The position numbers and the translations under genes are program-made. The notes below the pieces were generated by a model that saw only the letters and a list, made by a program, of their open reading frames with translations, was not told where the DNA came from and ran no database searches. From Marinilabiliales bacterium (GTDB lineage Bacteria > Bacteroidota > Bacteroidia > Bacteroidales > SZUA-534), in assembly GCA_003512955.1 (NCBI GenBank), contig DOTG01000040.1, positions 172,426-236,425 of the forward strand: 64,000 bases of DNA, given 5' to 3'. Each line of letters starts with the position of its first letter. Within the stretch, counting starts at the first letter, position 1. This document shows positions 10,101-17,268 of this stretch, in pieces.

Positions 10101-11717
10101 CGCGACGAAGCAGGCTTAAGACCTAAAGGTTCGCTATTTGTCTCGGTTCATAAAGGACAAGATTCATTAAATTGGGTTGCACCGGAAACCGATTTTGACT
10201 TAGCTACCAATATTTTATCGGCTCACCATGTGAAGTTTATTGAAGTAGCCGATGCTACAATCTTCCCTACCGATGGCGAAGTAACCATTGAACCCATGGC
10301 ATTGATGCGGACCCTTAAAAAGGCTGAAGTGTTGGCCAACAATACCACCAAATACCACCGGTTTACAAAATCAACCATCAACATCAGTTCACGGAAACGC
10401 TACCACGGTGAGGGAGTATATAATTATCAGGATGATTTGGGGAGATTGCTGCCCATCAATTTCCAGTTGATAGCCGTAGATTCTACCGGGCAAACCTATG
10501 GGAAAGGCAAGGTTAAAGGCATTGAAGATTTTAGCCTTTCTACAGCGTTCAAATTCCAGGGAGATGTCTCACTTATAGCGGCAAATCCTTACCTGCAATT
10601 CGATGGTAACACGCAAATCAATCATGAATGCAGCCAATTGGCTGAGAGCTGGATAAAATTCAATACCGAGATTGATCCTAAAAACATCTTTATCCCGCTT
10701 TCGGACCCATTGCTGGACATCAATGACAATTTCTTAGTATCGGGGGCTATGCTTGCCACCGATTCCATTCATGTATTTCCTTCGTTTGTTTCGCCCCGAA
10801 AAAGATATAGCAATTTGGCTGTTTCAACGGCTGGAGAGTTCCTAACCTATAATTCCAAAGATAAAAAGTATAAAATTGGCTCCAAAACACGGATTGCCAA
10901 TGAAGATACCACCGGAAATTTCCTGAGCCTGCAAAAGAATTTCTGTACCCTTTATGGAGAAGGCTCCATTGATATGACCCAACGATTAGGACAGGTGAAA
11001 ATCATCACTAAAGGAAATTCATCGTACGATTTGAATCAAGACAAACTGAAGCTGGAATTGATCATGACCCTTGACTTTTTTATTCCCGAGGCTTGCATCA
11101 AATTTATTGGCGACACCTTGGCTACCATGACCGGATTAAAACCGGTGAACCTGAAAAGCCGGGTTTATACCAAGGGGGTGAAAGAACTTCTAAAATATAA
11201 AGATGCCGACCAGATGCTAAAGGAACAAAGTATTTTTGGTACAGTGAAAAATGTTCCCGATGAACTTAAAACCAACTTCGTTTTTACGGAATTGAATATG
11301 GTTTGGAACAAAAATGAAACCTCCTGGCAATCGGTTGGCGACATTGGTATTGCCAATATTTTAGGCAACCAGATCAACCGGAAAGTAAAAGGATACTTAG
11401 AGGTTCAACGAAAGCGGAGCGGCGACAGTTTTACCCTATACATAGAATTTAGTGCCGAACATTGGTATTTCTTTAACTACAAACGGGGTTGGATGCAGGT
11501 TTACAGCAGCGAAACTGCATTTAACGAAATCATTGCTGCCGTAAAAGGCTCCGACCGCAAGAAAGAAATTGAACAGGGCGAAGATTCGTATGTGTTTTTT
11601 TTATCGGACAAACGAAAAGTGGATACCTTTTTAAAACGGATGAAAGGCGAAAAAACCGAGGAAATGACCGAAGAGGAAGAAGAGGCTGAAATCAAGAAAT
11701 ACGAGGATTTGAATTAA
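7131..11717 (+). CDS. Giant exported protein of unknown function (1,528 aa)
   Basis: The start at 7131 gives a clear signal peptide (KKPLLFLILLIGIFSSKAQ), so the protein is exported; the in-frame start at 7071 lies inside prmA. Almost all of the rest looks beta-rich, with many short stretches of the type seen in outer-envelope proteins. One helical section (about residues 484-530, including EEFSKFLKLP and IVKRLLIELTFKG) resembles a winged helix-turn-helix, which is odd in an exported protein. The C-terminus ends in a charged Glu/Lys tail with no T9SS sorting domain. I recognise it only as a large conserved Bacteroidota hypothetical family and assign no function. Its place after prmA suggests a two-gene transcript. 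Confidence 0.7.
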   Translation: MKKPLLFLILLIGIFSSKAQQFKEFSPEPEQYLEEMVKLFARSETNVEKGKDLLKQFEEPWLNGGFSTGKQKKIIETSNLLLKRNARNYPHFFNYIYTLLLFKNGKADSLNFQEWEDALLFLAKDHKSKLSQMEDFMNSTIQLLENNAVYDSPSITWYANNNQYQIKLDGDTIKFIFDKLDITGRLRNDSIIIYNTSGVFYPLTDEWRGNYATVYWDKTGISRDTAWAEIGPYRFNMSKSFYSIDKVKFYHKVYFEHPLIGTLTDKVVEITENTKPSYPRFDSEEKEFVIEGIFKDIDYQGGFSMQGAKLLGSGSLDNFASLSIFRDVKIVRNNDTILEKQLFMKTSSLFYAFSANSIISKNARISMNVAGDSIFHPGLLFRYFDATHEVNLIRDNDPENMSRSPYYDTYHKIEMDFQLLTWKLNDDKIGFAMQRGSSLNIAKFESADYFSASRYYEIQGLENVHPYISLRKYVRTYNTETFTAEEFSKFLKLPLAIVKRLLIELTFKGIVYFDFDTEICTVKPKLYKYLDAIVGKRDYDLIQFESRTEAPLQNAILNLQNMDLAIQGVPEVNVSDSQNVIFYPKNQQIILKKNRDFDFGGRIEAGLFTFYGDNFQFKYDSFKIALNQVDSLSIQVKAGIDNWGRRVLANVQNVIEEVTGDLVIDDPSNKSGIKNFPRYPTFESKKNSFVFYDAPYIQNGKYTRDKFYFTVYPYAIDSLNNFSTEGMGYEGELRSSDIFPVIKERLELQPDNSLGFHHDTPQKGLPIFKGKGQYFADIHLSNRGLRGNGHFTYLTSDVVSNDFIFYPDSANTQTTSFEIKKQNLEVQYPTVKAENVYVHWMPYLDELNGKVIEKPFVMYENKANHNGALLYTPKGLTGSGRTSYNDGTLGSKLFTYQSERFQSDTADFELKSFNPDMLALSTVNLNAKVDFIEMKSTFRSNSGSSKVDLPENLYQAYVERFVWLMDKKTMQLSTPNTVQVYEYGRSRIVTRDEAGLRPKGSLFVSVHKGQDSLNWVAPETDFDLATNILSAHHVKFIEVADATIFPTDGEVTIEPMALMRTLKKAEVLANNTTKYHRFTKSTINISSRKRYHGEGVYNYQDDLGRLLPINFQLIAVDSTGQTYGKGKVKGIEDFSLSTAFKFQGDVSLIAANPYLQFDGNTQINHECSQLAESWIKFNTEIDPKNIFIPLSDPLLDINDNFLVSGAMLATDSIHVFPSFVSPRKRYSNLAVSTAGEFLTYNSKDKKYKIGSKTRIANEDTTGNFLSLQKNFCTLYGEGSIDMTQRLGQVKIITKGNSSYDLNQDKLKLELIMTLDFFIPEACIKFIGDTLATMTGLKPVNLKSRVYTKGVKELLKYKDADQMLKEQSIFGTVKNVPDELKTNFVFTELNMVWNKNETSWQSVGDIGIANILGNQINRKVKGYLEVQRKRSGDSFTLYIEFSAEHWYFFNYKRGWMQVYSSETAFNEIIAAVKGSDRKKEIEQGEDSYVFFLSDKRKVDTFLKRMKGEKTEEMTEEEEEAEIKKYEDLN

Positions 11718-11721
11718 GTTC

Positions 11722-12486
11722 TTATCGATAGCCATTAATTGATTTAATTTTTCCACTTAGCATCATTGCTATTTCGTCGTGCCCATCTTGGCTTACATGC
11801 TGACCATCCGGGAAAAACATGGGCCTGTTGTTTATTGTTTTCTCACCCAACAATTCTAAATAATTGATATTATTTGCCTTAGATAAGTTTTTAAATATAG
11901 AATTCATACTATAAGACAACTTATTCTCAAATTTGGAAAAAGGACGAGAAACTGGGCCGCATAGAATAAAATCAATTGAATTTTCATCACAATATTTCAT
12001 TATTTTAAGAATAAATTTAGAATAGAAATTAAATGCATACTTTTTATTTCCGATAGCGCTGCCAAGTAAGTAGTTTAGTTCTCTTAAATAGTGATATATA
12101 TTTGATTCGCCATTACTATTTTCAATATGATATATTCTTCTAAATTCAATCATATCAAACTTTTCAGATTTAAGGATTTTAATAAACGGAAAATTTAATG
12201 AATGCTTTAACCGGTTATTATGACCAATATATTTGTAATAGAGTTTAACCATCCTCATTAAGGGTTCGGCTCTCAAGTGGAATAATAGCATGTCAAATTT
12301 TGAATTCTGAAAAACTGCATCGATTTTTTCTTTTGTAAATGCAATACGTTCATACCTTATGGTTTGTATTTCAACATTCTTAATCCCTGAAGATAAAAGT
12401 TGTTCTTTTAGGGTTTGGTGGTATAACCTTTCAAATTTTATATTTGATTGGCAGGTAAAACAGCCGCCAACAATTAATATTTTCAT
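11722..12486 (-). CDS. SGNH-hydrolase-like protein, atypical active site
   Basis: A 254-residue protein that starts with a beta strand and a glycine-rich loop (KILIVGGCFTCQ) and ends with FPDGQHVSQDGHDEIA, which looks like block V (DxxH) of the SGNH/GDSL esterase family; ILCGPVSRP could be the middle block. In place of GDS the first block reads GGC, so the usual Ser nucleophile is missing or replaced by Cys. The DNA is AT-rich. Its start overlaps the end of the CitE-like gene by 4 bp (ATGA), so the two are translationally coupled. No substrate is evident. Confidence 0.5.
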   Translation of the reverse strand: MKILIVGGCFTCQSNIKFERLYHQTLKEQLLSSGIKNVEIQTIRYERIAFTKEKIDAVFQNSKFDMLLFHLRAEPLMRMVKLYYKYIGHNNRLKHSLNFPFIKILKSEKFDMIEFRRIYHIENSNGESNIYHYLRELNYLLGSAIGNKKYAFNFYSKFILKIMKYCDENSIDFILCGPVSRPFSKFENKLSYSMNSIFKNLSKANNINYLELLGEKTINNRPMFFPDGQHVSQDGHDEIAMMLSGKIKSINGYR

Positions 12487-13373
12487 GTGTTTTTCAATTT
12501 TGCCGCTTTATATTCCTGAGGACTTAGTATTGTTCGGTTCTGGTCAATTGCAAAAGTTTTTCCACAAATTATATTATTCTCATATTGATATATCAACGAT
12601 TTAGCATCCAGCTTTTCACTTTTAAATTCTTCCAGGTTTTTTATTTCGTCACACTCCTTTTGAAAGGAATTACATGTTCTTGTTTGTGATTTACATAATG
12701 TAATCTGTCCAATTATTTGAGAAAAACCGGCGCATTGAATTAAATTATTATAAAACAAGTTGTAATTATTTAATTCTAAAACTGGGGAATTTATTAAACC
12801 CAAATCTTTATCAATACAATTATCATTCAAATATTTTACCCAATCCCAATATTCACTAGTGTTTTGATGATAAAACGGGAAATGTCCCAAACTAAAATTA
12901 TAATCACAGTGGCCAAAGGCAATACTTTTAAATCGATAATCAGTAACTGAAACAATTTGTTCAATATTTTTAAAACCCTCTTTCGTTTCAATAATCGGAA
13001 TAACCTCAAATACTTCTAGTTTCAGATGATTGAGTACATGAATTAGATCATTTTTATGTTCAACTTTAGGAATAAAAACCGTATGAATTTCTTTTAATGC
13101 GTTTAAAGCATTTAAATCATTTTTATAAATTTTTGATTTTACTGAATTTATTCTAAACCCAATATGATTATAGAGAGTAATATTTGAAAGTTTTTCAATT
13201 TCATTGATGAGAAAATCCCTATGACTATTTTGTTCTTTAAGCCTTTCCTTATTCTCTTTTAATGAAATGCTATCTTCAAAATCAAAACACAGAAATCCGT
13301 TTAACAAAATTATATCATTAAAGAACCCAAGAAACCCTTCTTTAATATCTTTTGAAAAATGGTATGCTTTCAT
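12483..13373 (-). CDS. CitE-like / HpcH-HpaI aldolase family protein
   Basis: A 296-residue protein with the order of motifs of the citrate lyase beta-subunit-like TIM barrels: FDFEDSIS (about 31-35), RINS (74-77), FIPKVEH (100-106), PIIETKEG (126-133) and AFGHCDYN (152-159). These match the acidic Mg2+-binding and CoA-ester lyase positions. Such enzymes cleave or form C-C bonds in acyl-CoA or oxo-acid substrates. A Cys-rich patch follows (LCKSQTRTCNSFQKEC). The DNA is much more AT-rich than the flanking genes. It overlaps the SGNH-like gene by 4 bp, so the pair is probably one acquired unit. The true substrate is unknown. Confidence 0.65.
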   Translation of the reverse strand: MKAYHFSKDIKEGFLGFFNDIILLNGFLCFDFEDSISLKENKERLKEQNSHRDFLINEIEKLSNITLYNHIGFRINSVKSKIYKNDLNALNALKEIHTVFIPKVEHKNDLIHVLNHLKLEVFEVIPIIETKEGFKNIEQIVSVTDYRFKSIAFGHCDYNFSLGHFPFYHQNTSEYWDWVKYLNDNCIDKDLGLINSPVLELNNYNLFYNNLIQCAGFSQIIGQITLCKSQTRTCNSFQKECDEIKNLEEFKSEKLDAKSLIYQYENNIICGKTFAIDQNRTILSPQEYKAAKLKNT

Positions 13374-13470
13374 CGGAGAAATTACAATTTAACACTATCT
13401 AAAATTAGTATTTAAAGAAAAAAAATACAGTTAAACGCGGCTAATTTTAAAAAATACATCTCAAAATGAG

Positions 13471-13962
13471 TTAGCGTTTCGTTTCCCAAATTTCCATTTC
13501 TTTTATATCCAATTGGTCGATAACAAACCGCATCATAGTCCGCACCTGATGAAATCCTGATTTTCCGGCAGCACCCGGATTCAGGTGCAAACATTGATAT
13601 TTTTGATCATAAATAACTTTCAAAATATGTGAATGGCCTGCCACAAACAATTGCGGTTTTTCGGTTTTCAATAAGTTAGTTATCCCAGTAGCATAATGTC
13701 CGGGGTATCCTCCAATGTGGGTCAGAATGATTTTCACCTGTTCCCTTGAAATGATTGCTGTTTCAGGAAATTCCAACCGGGCTTTGGCGTCATCAATATT
13801 CCCGTAAACCGCCACTAAAGGTTTGTACCGTTTCAGCGTATCGGTTACCTCAAGGGAGCCAATATCGCCGACATGCCATATTTCGTCAACCTGAGCAAAA
13901 AAAGCCAACATCTGGTCATCAATATATCCATGTGTATCGGACAATAAACCTATGCGGTACAT
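13471..13962 (-). CDS. YfcE/MJ0936-type metallophosphoesterase
   Basis: A 163-residue single-domain phosphodiesterase. Metal-binding motifs are in order: LLSDTHGY (DxH), HVGDIGS (GD), VYGNIDD (GN), ILTHIGGYPGH and VAGHSHI. Length and order match the small YfcE/MJ0936 family, whose members hydrolyse phosphodiesters such as bis-p-nitrophenyl phosphate in vitro; the physiological substrate is unclear. It is divergent from rsmE across a 139-bp gap. Confidence 0.88.
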   Translation of the reverse strand: MYRIGLLSDTHGYIDDQMLAFFAQVDEIWHVGDIGSLEVTDTLKRYKPLVAVYGNIDDAKARLEFPETAIISREQVKIILTHIGGYPGHYATGITNLLKTEKPQLFVAGHSHILKVIYDQKYQCLHLNPGAAGKSGFHQVRTMMRFVIDQLDIKEMEIWETKR

Positions 13963-14048
13963 GGTTCCATATTAAAAGGGTAAGTTTTGTGTCATCGAAT
14001 GAATTTGAACAAAGAAAGTAAAAGCGTTCCAGTCATCCAAAATAATGA

Positions 14049-14081
14049 TTTGCGGGTAACGGAGATATTTTTTTATCTTTA
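14049..14081 (+). promoter_or_regulatory. Candidate promoter for rsmE
   Basis: TTTG at 14049-14052 and TATCTTTA at 14074-14081 are spaced by 21 bases, like the Bacteroidota -33 and -7 elements; the -7 box has A instead of the final G. The rsmE ATG is 20 bp downstream. Confidence 0.45.
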
Positions 14082-14101
14082 CCCACTTCAAAAATAAAAC
14101 T

Positions 14102-14806
14102 ATGCAAGTATTTTATACACCCGACATTAAAAAAATAACCTATACGCTGGATGCTGAAGAATCGAAACACGCGGTGAAAGTGCTGCGGATGCATGCCGGC
14201 GACGAAATATGCATGATTGACGGAGTGGGCGGTTTGTATTATGGAATTATTGATGAACCCGATGCAAAAAAATGTACCATCCGTGTGATTGAAAAAATTG
14301 AACAGTACGGCCGGAAAAATTATAGCCTTCATCTGGCTTTTGCCCCCACCAAGACCAATGAACGTACCGAATGGCTTCTCGAAAAAATAACAGAAATAGG
14401 TATTGATGAGATTACCCCGTTGCTTTGCCAACGTTCCGAACGGAAAAACATCAATAAAGAGCGGATGGAAAAAATCATTCTTTCGGCCATGAAACAGTCC
14501 ATTAAAGCTTACATGCCTGTAATGAATGACATGGCAACGTTTAAAGAATTTGTGAGCAGCCCGCGCGAAGGCGGCAAAATGATTGCCCATTGCATGGATA
14601 ACCCCAAACCCCCGTTGAAATCGAAACTGGCTTGTCATCAGAAAATCACCATCCTGATTGGACCGGAAGGTGATTTTAGCCCCGAAGAGGTGGAATTGGC
14701 CAAACAATACGGGTATGAAGAAGTTCATTTGGGGAAAAGCCGGTTGCGTACCGAAACTGCCGGCATTGTAGCTTGCCATACTGTTAATGTAATTAAAGAT
14801 GAATAG
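14102..14806 (+). CDS. rsmE: 16S rRNA (uracil-1498 N3)-methyltransferase
   Basis: A 234-residue SPOUT-class methyltransferase that modifies U1498 of 16S rRNA. The N-terminal PUA-like part has SKHAVKVLRM, and the C-terminal knot has the family motifs ILIGPEGDFSPEEV and HLGKSRLRTETA. The end overlaps the DUF4159 gene start by 8 bp, which suggests coupled translation. Confidence 0.93.
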   Translation: MQVFYTPDIKKITYTLDAEESKHAVKVLRMHAGDEICMIDGVGGLYYGIIDEPDAKKCTIRVIEKIEQYGRKNYSLHLAFAPTKTNERTEWLLEKITEIGIDEITPLLCQRSERKNINKERMEKIILSAMKQSIKAYMPVMNDMATFKEFVSSPREGGKMIAHCMDNPKPPLKSKLACHQKITILIGPEGDFSPEEVELAKQYGYEEVHLGKSRLRTETAGIVACHTVNVIKDE

Positions 14807-15458
14807 AACTTTTGTTTTTGGCTTCTTGTTTTGTTGGATGTTGTTTTCCGTCCCAGGAATCAGCCAACCCGTAAAGCTGGGGTTGCTCAAATACAATGGA
14901 GGCGGCGACTGGTATGCCAACCCAACCTCGTTACCCAACCTGATAAAATTCTGCAATAAAAACCTCAATACCAATATAAACCCTGAACCAGCCACTATTG
15001 AAGTGGGCAGCCGGGAGCTATTCAATGTTCCCATGGTACACATGACCGGGCATGGAAACGTGGTTTTTAGCCCGACTGAGGTTAGCAACTTGCGCCAATA
15101 TCTTGAATCGGGCGGTTTTTTGCACATTGACGATAATTATGGACTGGATGTTTACATCCGCAGGGAGATGAAAAAGGTCTTTCCGGAATTGGATTTTATC
15201 CTGATTCCTTACGACCATCCTATTTATCGTCAGAATTATACGTTTACCAATGGGCTGCCCAAAATACATGAACACGACAACAAACCGCCACAGGGGTTTG
15301 GGTTAATCTATAAAAAAAGGCTGGTCTGCTTTTATACTTACGAATGCGATCTAGGTGATGGATGGGAAGACCCCGAAGTTCATAACGATTCAGAAGCTGC
15401 CCGCACCAAGGCTTTACAGATGGGTGCAAATATCGTCAGTTACGTATTTAATCAATAA
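14799..15458 (+). CDS. DUF4159-domain exported protein
   Basis: A 219-residue protein with an N-terminal signal peptide (NRTFVFGFLFCWMLFSVPG, cleaved near GISQ) and a DUF4159 domain: KLGLLKYNGGGDWY, HMTGHGNVVFS, GGFLHIDDNYG, DHPIYR and YECDLGDGW. DUF4159 looks like a periplasmic relative of class I glutamine amidotransferase-type folds; its role is unknown. It overlaps rsmE by 8 bp and is 2 bp from the glycosyltransferase, so the three form one unit. Confidence 0.85.
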   Translation: MNRTFVFGFLFCWMLFSVPGISQPVKLGLLKYNGGGDWYANPTSLPNLIKFCNKNLNTNINPEPATIEVGSRELFNVPMVHMTGHGNVVFSPTEVSNLRQYLESGGFLHIDDNYGLDVYIRREMKKVFPELDFILIPYDHPIYRQNYTFTNGLPKIHEHDNKPPQGFGLIYKKRLVCFYTYECDLGDGWEDPEVHNDSEAARTKALQMGANIVSYVFNQ

Positions 15459-15460
15459 CT

Positions 15461-16591
15461 ATGGATGGGTTAAAAATTGGGTTCGATGCCAAACGGCTTT
15501 TCAACAACTATACCGGGTTAGGGAACTACAGCCGCAACCTGGTTCATGGGCTGAACCAATTTTACCGCAACCAGCAATATTACCTTTTTACTCCCAAAAT
15601 TAAAACCAACAGCGAAACCCGTGAATTCCTGAACGCTCCCTACCAACTGGTTACATCCAATAAAATGCCGGGAGGATTCTGGCGTACGTTTGGTTCTACT
15701 ACGCGAATCAAAAAGCTACATCTGGATATCTATCATGGACTGTCGCATGAGCTTCCGGTGGGGATCCACAAAACCGGGACCCGTTCGGTGGTTACCATCC
15801 ACGATTTGATTTACAAAACCTATCCCAACGACTTTTCAACCATCGACCGGAAAATTTACGATTACAAATTCCGCTACGCCTGCGACCATGCCGATGCTAT
15901 TGTTGCAGTAAGCCAGAGTACCCGTAACGATATTATCAATTATTACAACGTTCCGGAAGATAAGGTGAAGGTGGTGTACCAGAGTTGCCACGAGAATTTT
16001 AAACATCCGGTAGATGAAGCAACCATAACTGAGGTACTAAAAACCTATGAACTGCCACCGGAATTTATTTTATATGTGGGCTCGGTGATTGAACGTAAAA
16101 ACCTTCTAGGTTTGGTGAAAGCCTTGGAACTTTTAAAGAACCAAGAGACTTTACCATTAGTAGTGGTAGGTGGTGGAAGGGAATACCTGAAAAAAGTTAA
16201 AGATTATGTAGAAGCAAAAAAGCTAAACCGTTTGGTTTTTTTCAGACATACTGTAGCATTTCAACACTTACCAGCATTATACCAACATGCTAAAGTATTT
16301 ATTTACCCTTCGGTATATGAAGGTTTCGGGATTCCATTAATTGAAGCGCTATGGGGAAAAACACCTGTAATAACTTCCAACCTGTCATCGTTGCCCGAGG
16401 CTGCCGGCCCTGGTGCCCTTTACATCGATCCTTATCGTCCGGAATCCATTGCCGAGGGAATTTTAAAAGTTACTACCCAACCTGATTACGCCAAAAAACT
16501 TGTAGAGCTTGGCTACCAACATGTACATCAATTTGATATGGAGCCACTCTCCCATGCTATCCAAAAAATATATACATCGTTGTTGACCTGA
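15461..16591 (+). CDS. Glycosyltransferase, GT4/GT-B type
   Basis: A 376-residue cytoplasmic GT-B glycosyltransferase. The N-terminal domain starts KIGFDAKRLFNNYTGLGNYS and includes VVTIHDLIYK; the C-terminal nucleotide-sugar domain has LYVGSVIERKNL, VVVGGG, FFRHTVAFQHLP and the E-x7-E signature YEGFGIPLIEAL. It likely adds a hexose or related sugar to a surface glycan or glycolipid, but no polysaccharide cluster surrounds it. It is co-directional with, and 2 bp after, the DUF4159 gene. Confidence 0.88.
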   Translation: MDGLKIGFDAKRLFNNYTGLGNYSRNLVHGLNQFYRNQQYYLFTPKIKTNSETREFLNAPYQLVTSNKMPGGFWRTFGSTTRIKKLHLDIYHGLSHELPVGIHKTGTRSVVTIHDLIYKTYPNDFSTIDRKIYDYKFRYACDHADAIVAVSQSTRNDIINYYNVPEDKVKVVYQSCHENFKHPVDEATITEVLKTYELPPEFILYVGSVIERKNLLGLVKALELLKNQETLPLVVVGGGREYLKKVKDYVEAKKLNRLVFFRHTVAFQHLPALYQHAKVFIYPSVYEGFGIPLIEALWGKTPVITSNLSSLPEAAGPGALYIDPYRPESIAEGILKVTTQPDYAKKLVELGYQHVHQFDMEPLSHAIQKIYTSLLT

Positions 16592-16728
16592 TAACACCTA
16601 AGAATGTCCTAAAATCAATGCAGTTTGTGGAAATACATCGGACCAGAAATTCTTACATATTTAGTAACGAATGATAAATCTACCAATCGATCACTAGAAA
16701 CTATTAAGTAATTCTAAACATGATACTT

Positions 16729-17178
16729 ATGGAAATAATAACTGAAAAGAGGAACAACTTCACGCTTACCACAGATCGGACCAAAATGGATGTTTCAGCT
16801 ATCCACCACTTTTTGGCAAACGAATCTTACTGGAGTAAAAATATTCCCTTGGAGCGGGTAAAAATAGCTGTTGAAAATTCCTTGAATTTTGGAATATTTT
16901 TAAATGAGCAGCAAGTTGGCTATGCAAGAGTCATTTCCGATTTTTCTACCATTGCCTATTTAGGAGATGTTTTTATTCTTGACGGATTCCGTGGGCAAGG
17001 CCTGTCGAAATGGTTAATGGATAAAATTATGGCCCACCCAAATTTACAAGGACTAAGAAGGTGGATTTTATTGACTGGTGATGCACATGAGCTTTACAAA
17101 AGATATGGTTGGACAAACATTGCAAGTCCGGATAAATGGATGGAAAAACATAATCCGGAAGTTTACAAATACGTTTAA
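16729..17178 (+). CDS. GNAT N-acetyltransferase
   Basis: A roughly 149-residue GNAT protein. The acetyl-CoA loop is GFRGQGLSKWLMDKI, preceded by the strand IAYLGDVFIL, and the C-terminal LYKRYGWTNI is usual for this group. The ATG at 16729 is preferred over 16720 because it gives the normal short N-terminus; both are possible. The substrate is unknown. A strong bidirectional terminator follows. Confidence 0.85.
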   Translation: MEIITEKRNNFTLTTDRTKMDVSAIHHFLANESYWSKNIPLERVKIAVENSLNFGIFLNEQQVGYARVISDFSTIAYLGDVFILDGFRGQGLSKWLMDKIMAHPNLQGLRRWILLTGDAHELYKRYGWTNIASPDKWMEKHNPEVYKYV

Positions 17179-17210
17179 AACCTTGTGTTACTTTCTCAAA
17201 ATATTAAACA

Positions 17211-17247
17211 AAATAGACCCTGCCAATTAAGATGGCAGGGTCTATTT
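17211..17247. terminator. Bidirectional terminator between GNAT and acyl-activating fusion gene
   Basis: A perfect 15-bp inverted repeat (17211-17225 with 17233-17247; core GACCCTGCCA / TGGCAGGGTC) surrounds a 7-base loop, with A and T rich ends on both sides. It sits between two convergent genes and can serve both. Confidence 0.9.
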
Positions 17248-17268
17248 ATTTCAGATGCTATTTCTTCT

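Noticed and set aside
14033..15127. Long minus-strand open frame opposite rsmE and the DUF4159 gene
   Set aside because: Both plus-strand genes have family motifs; the opposite frame is Phe/His-rich and has none.
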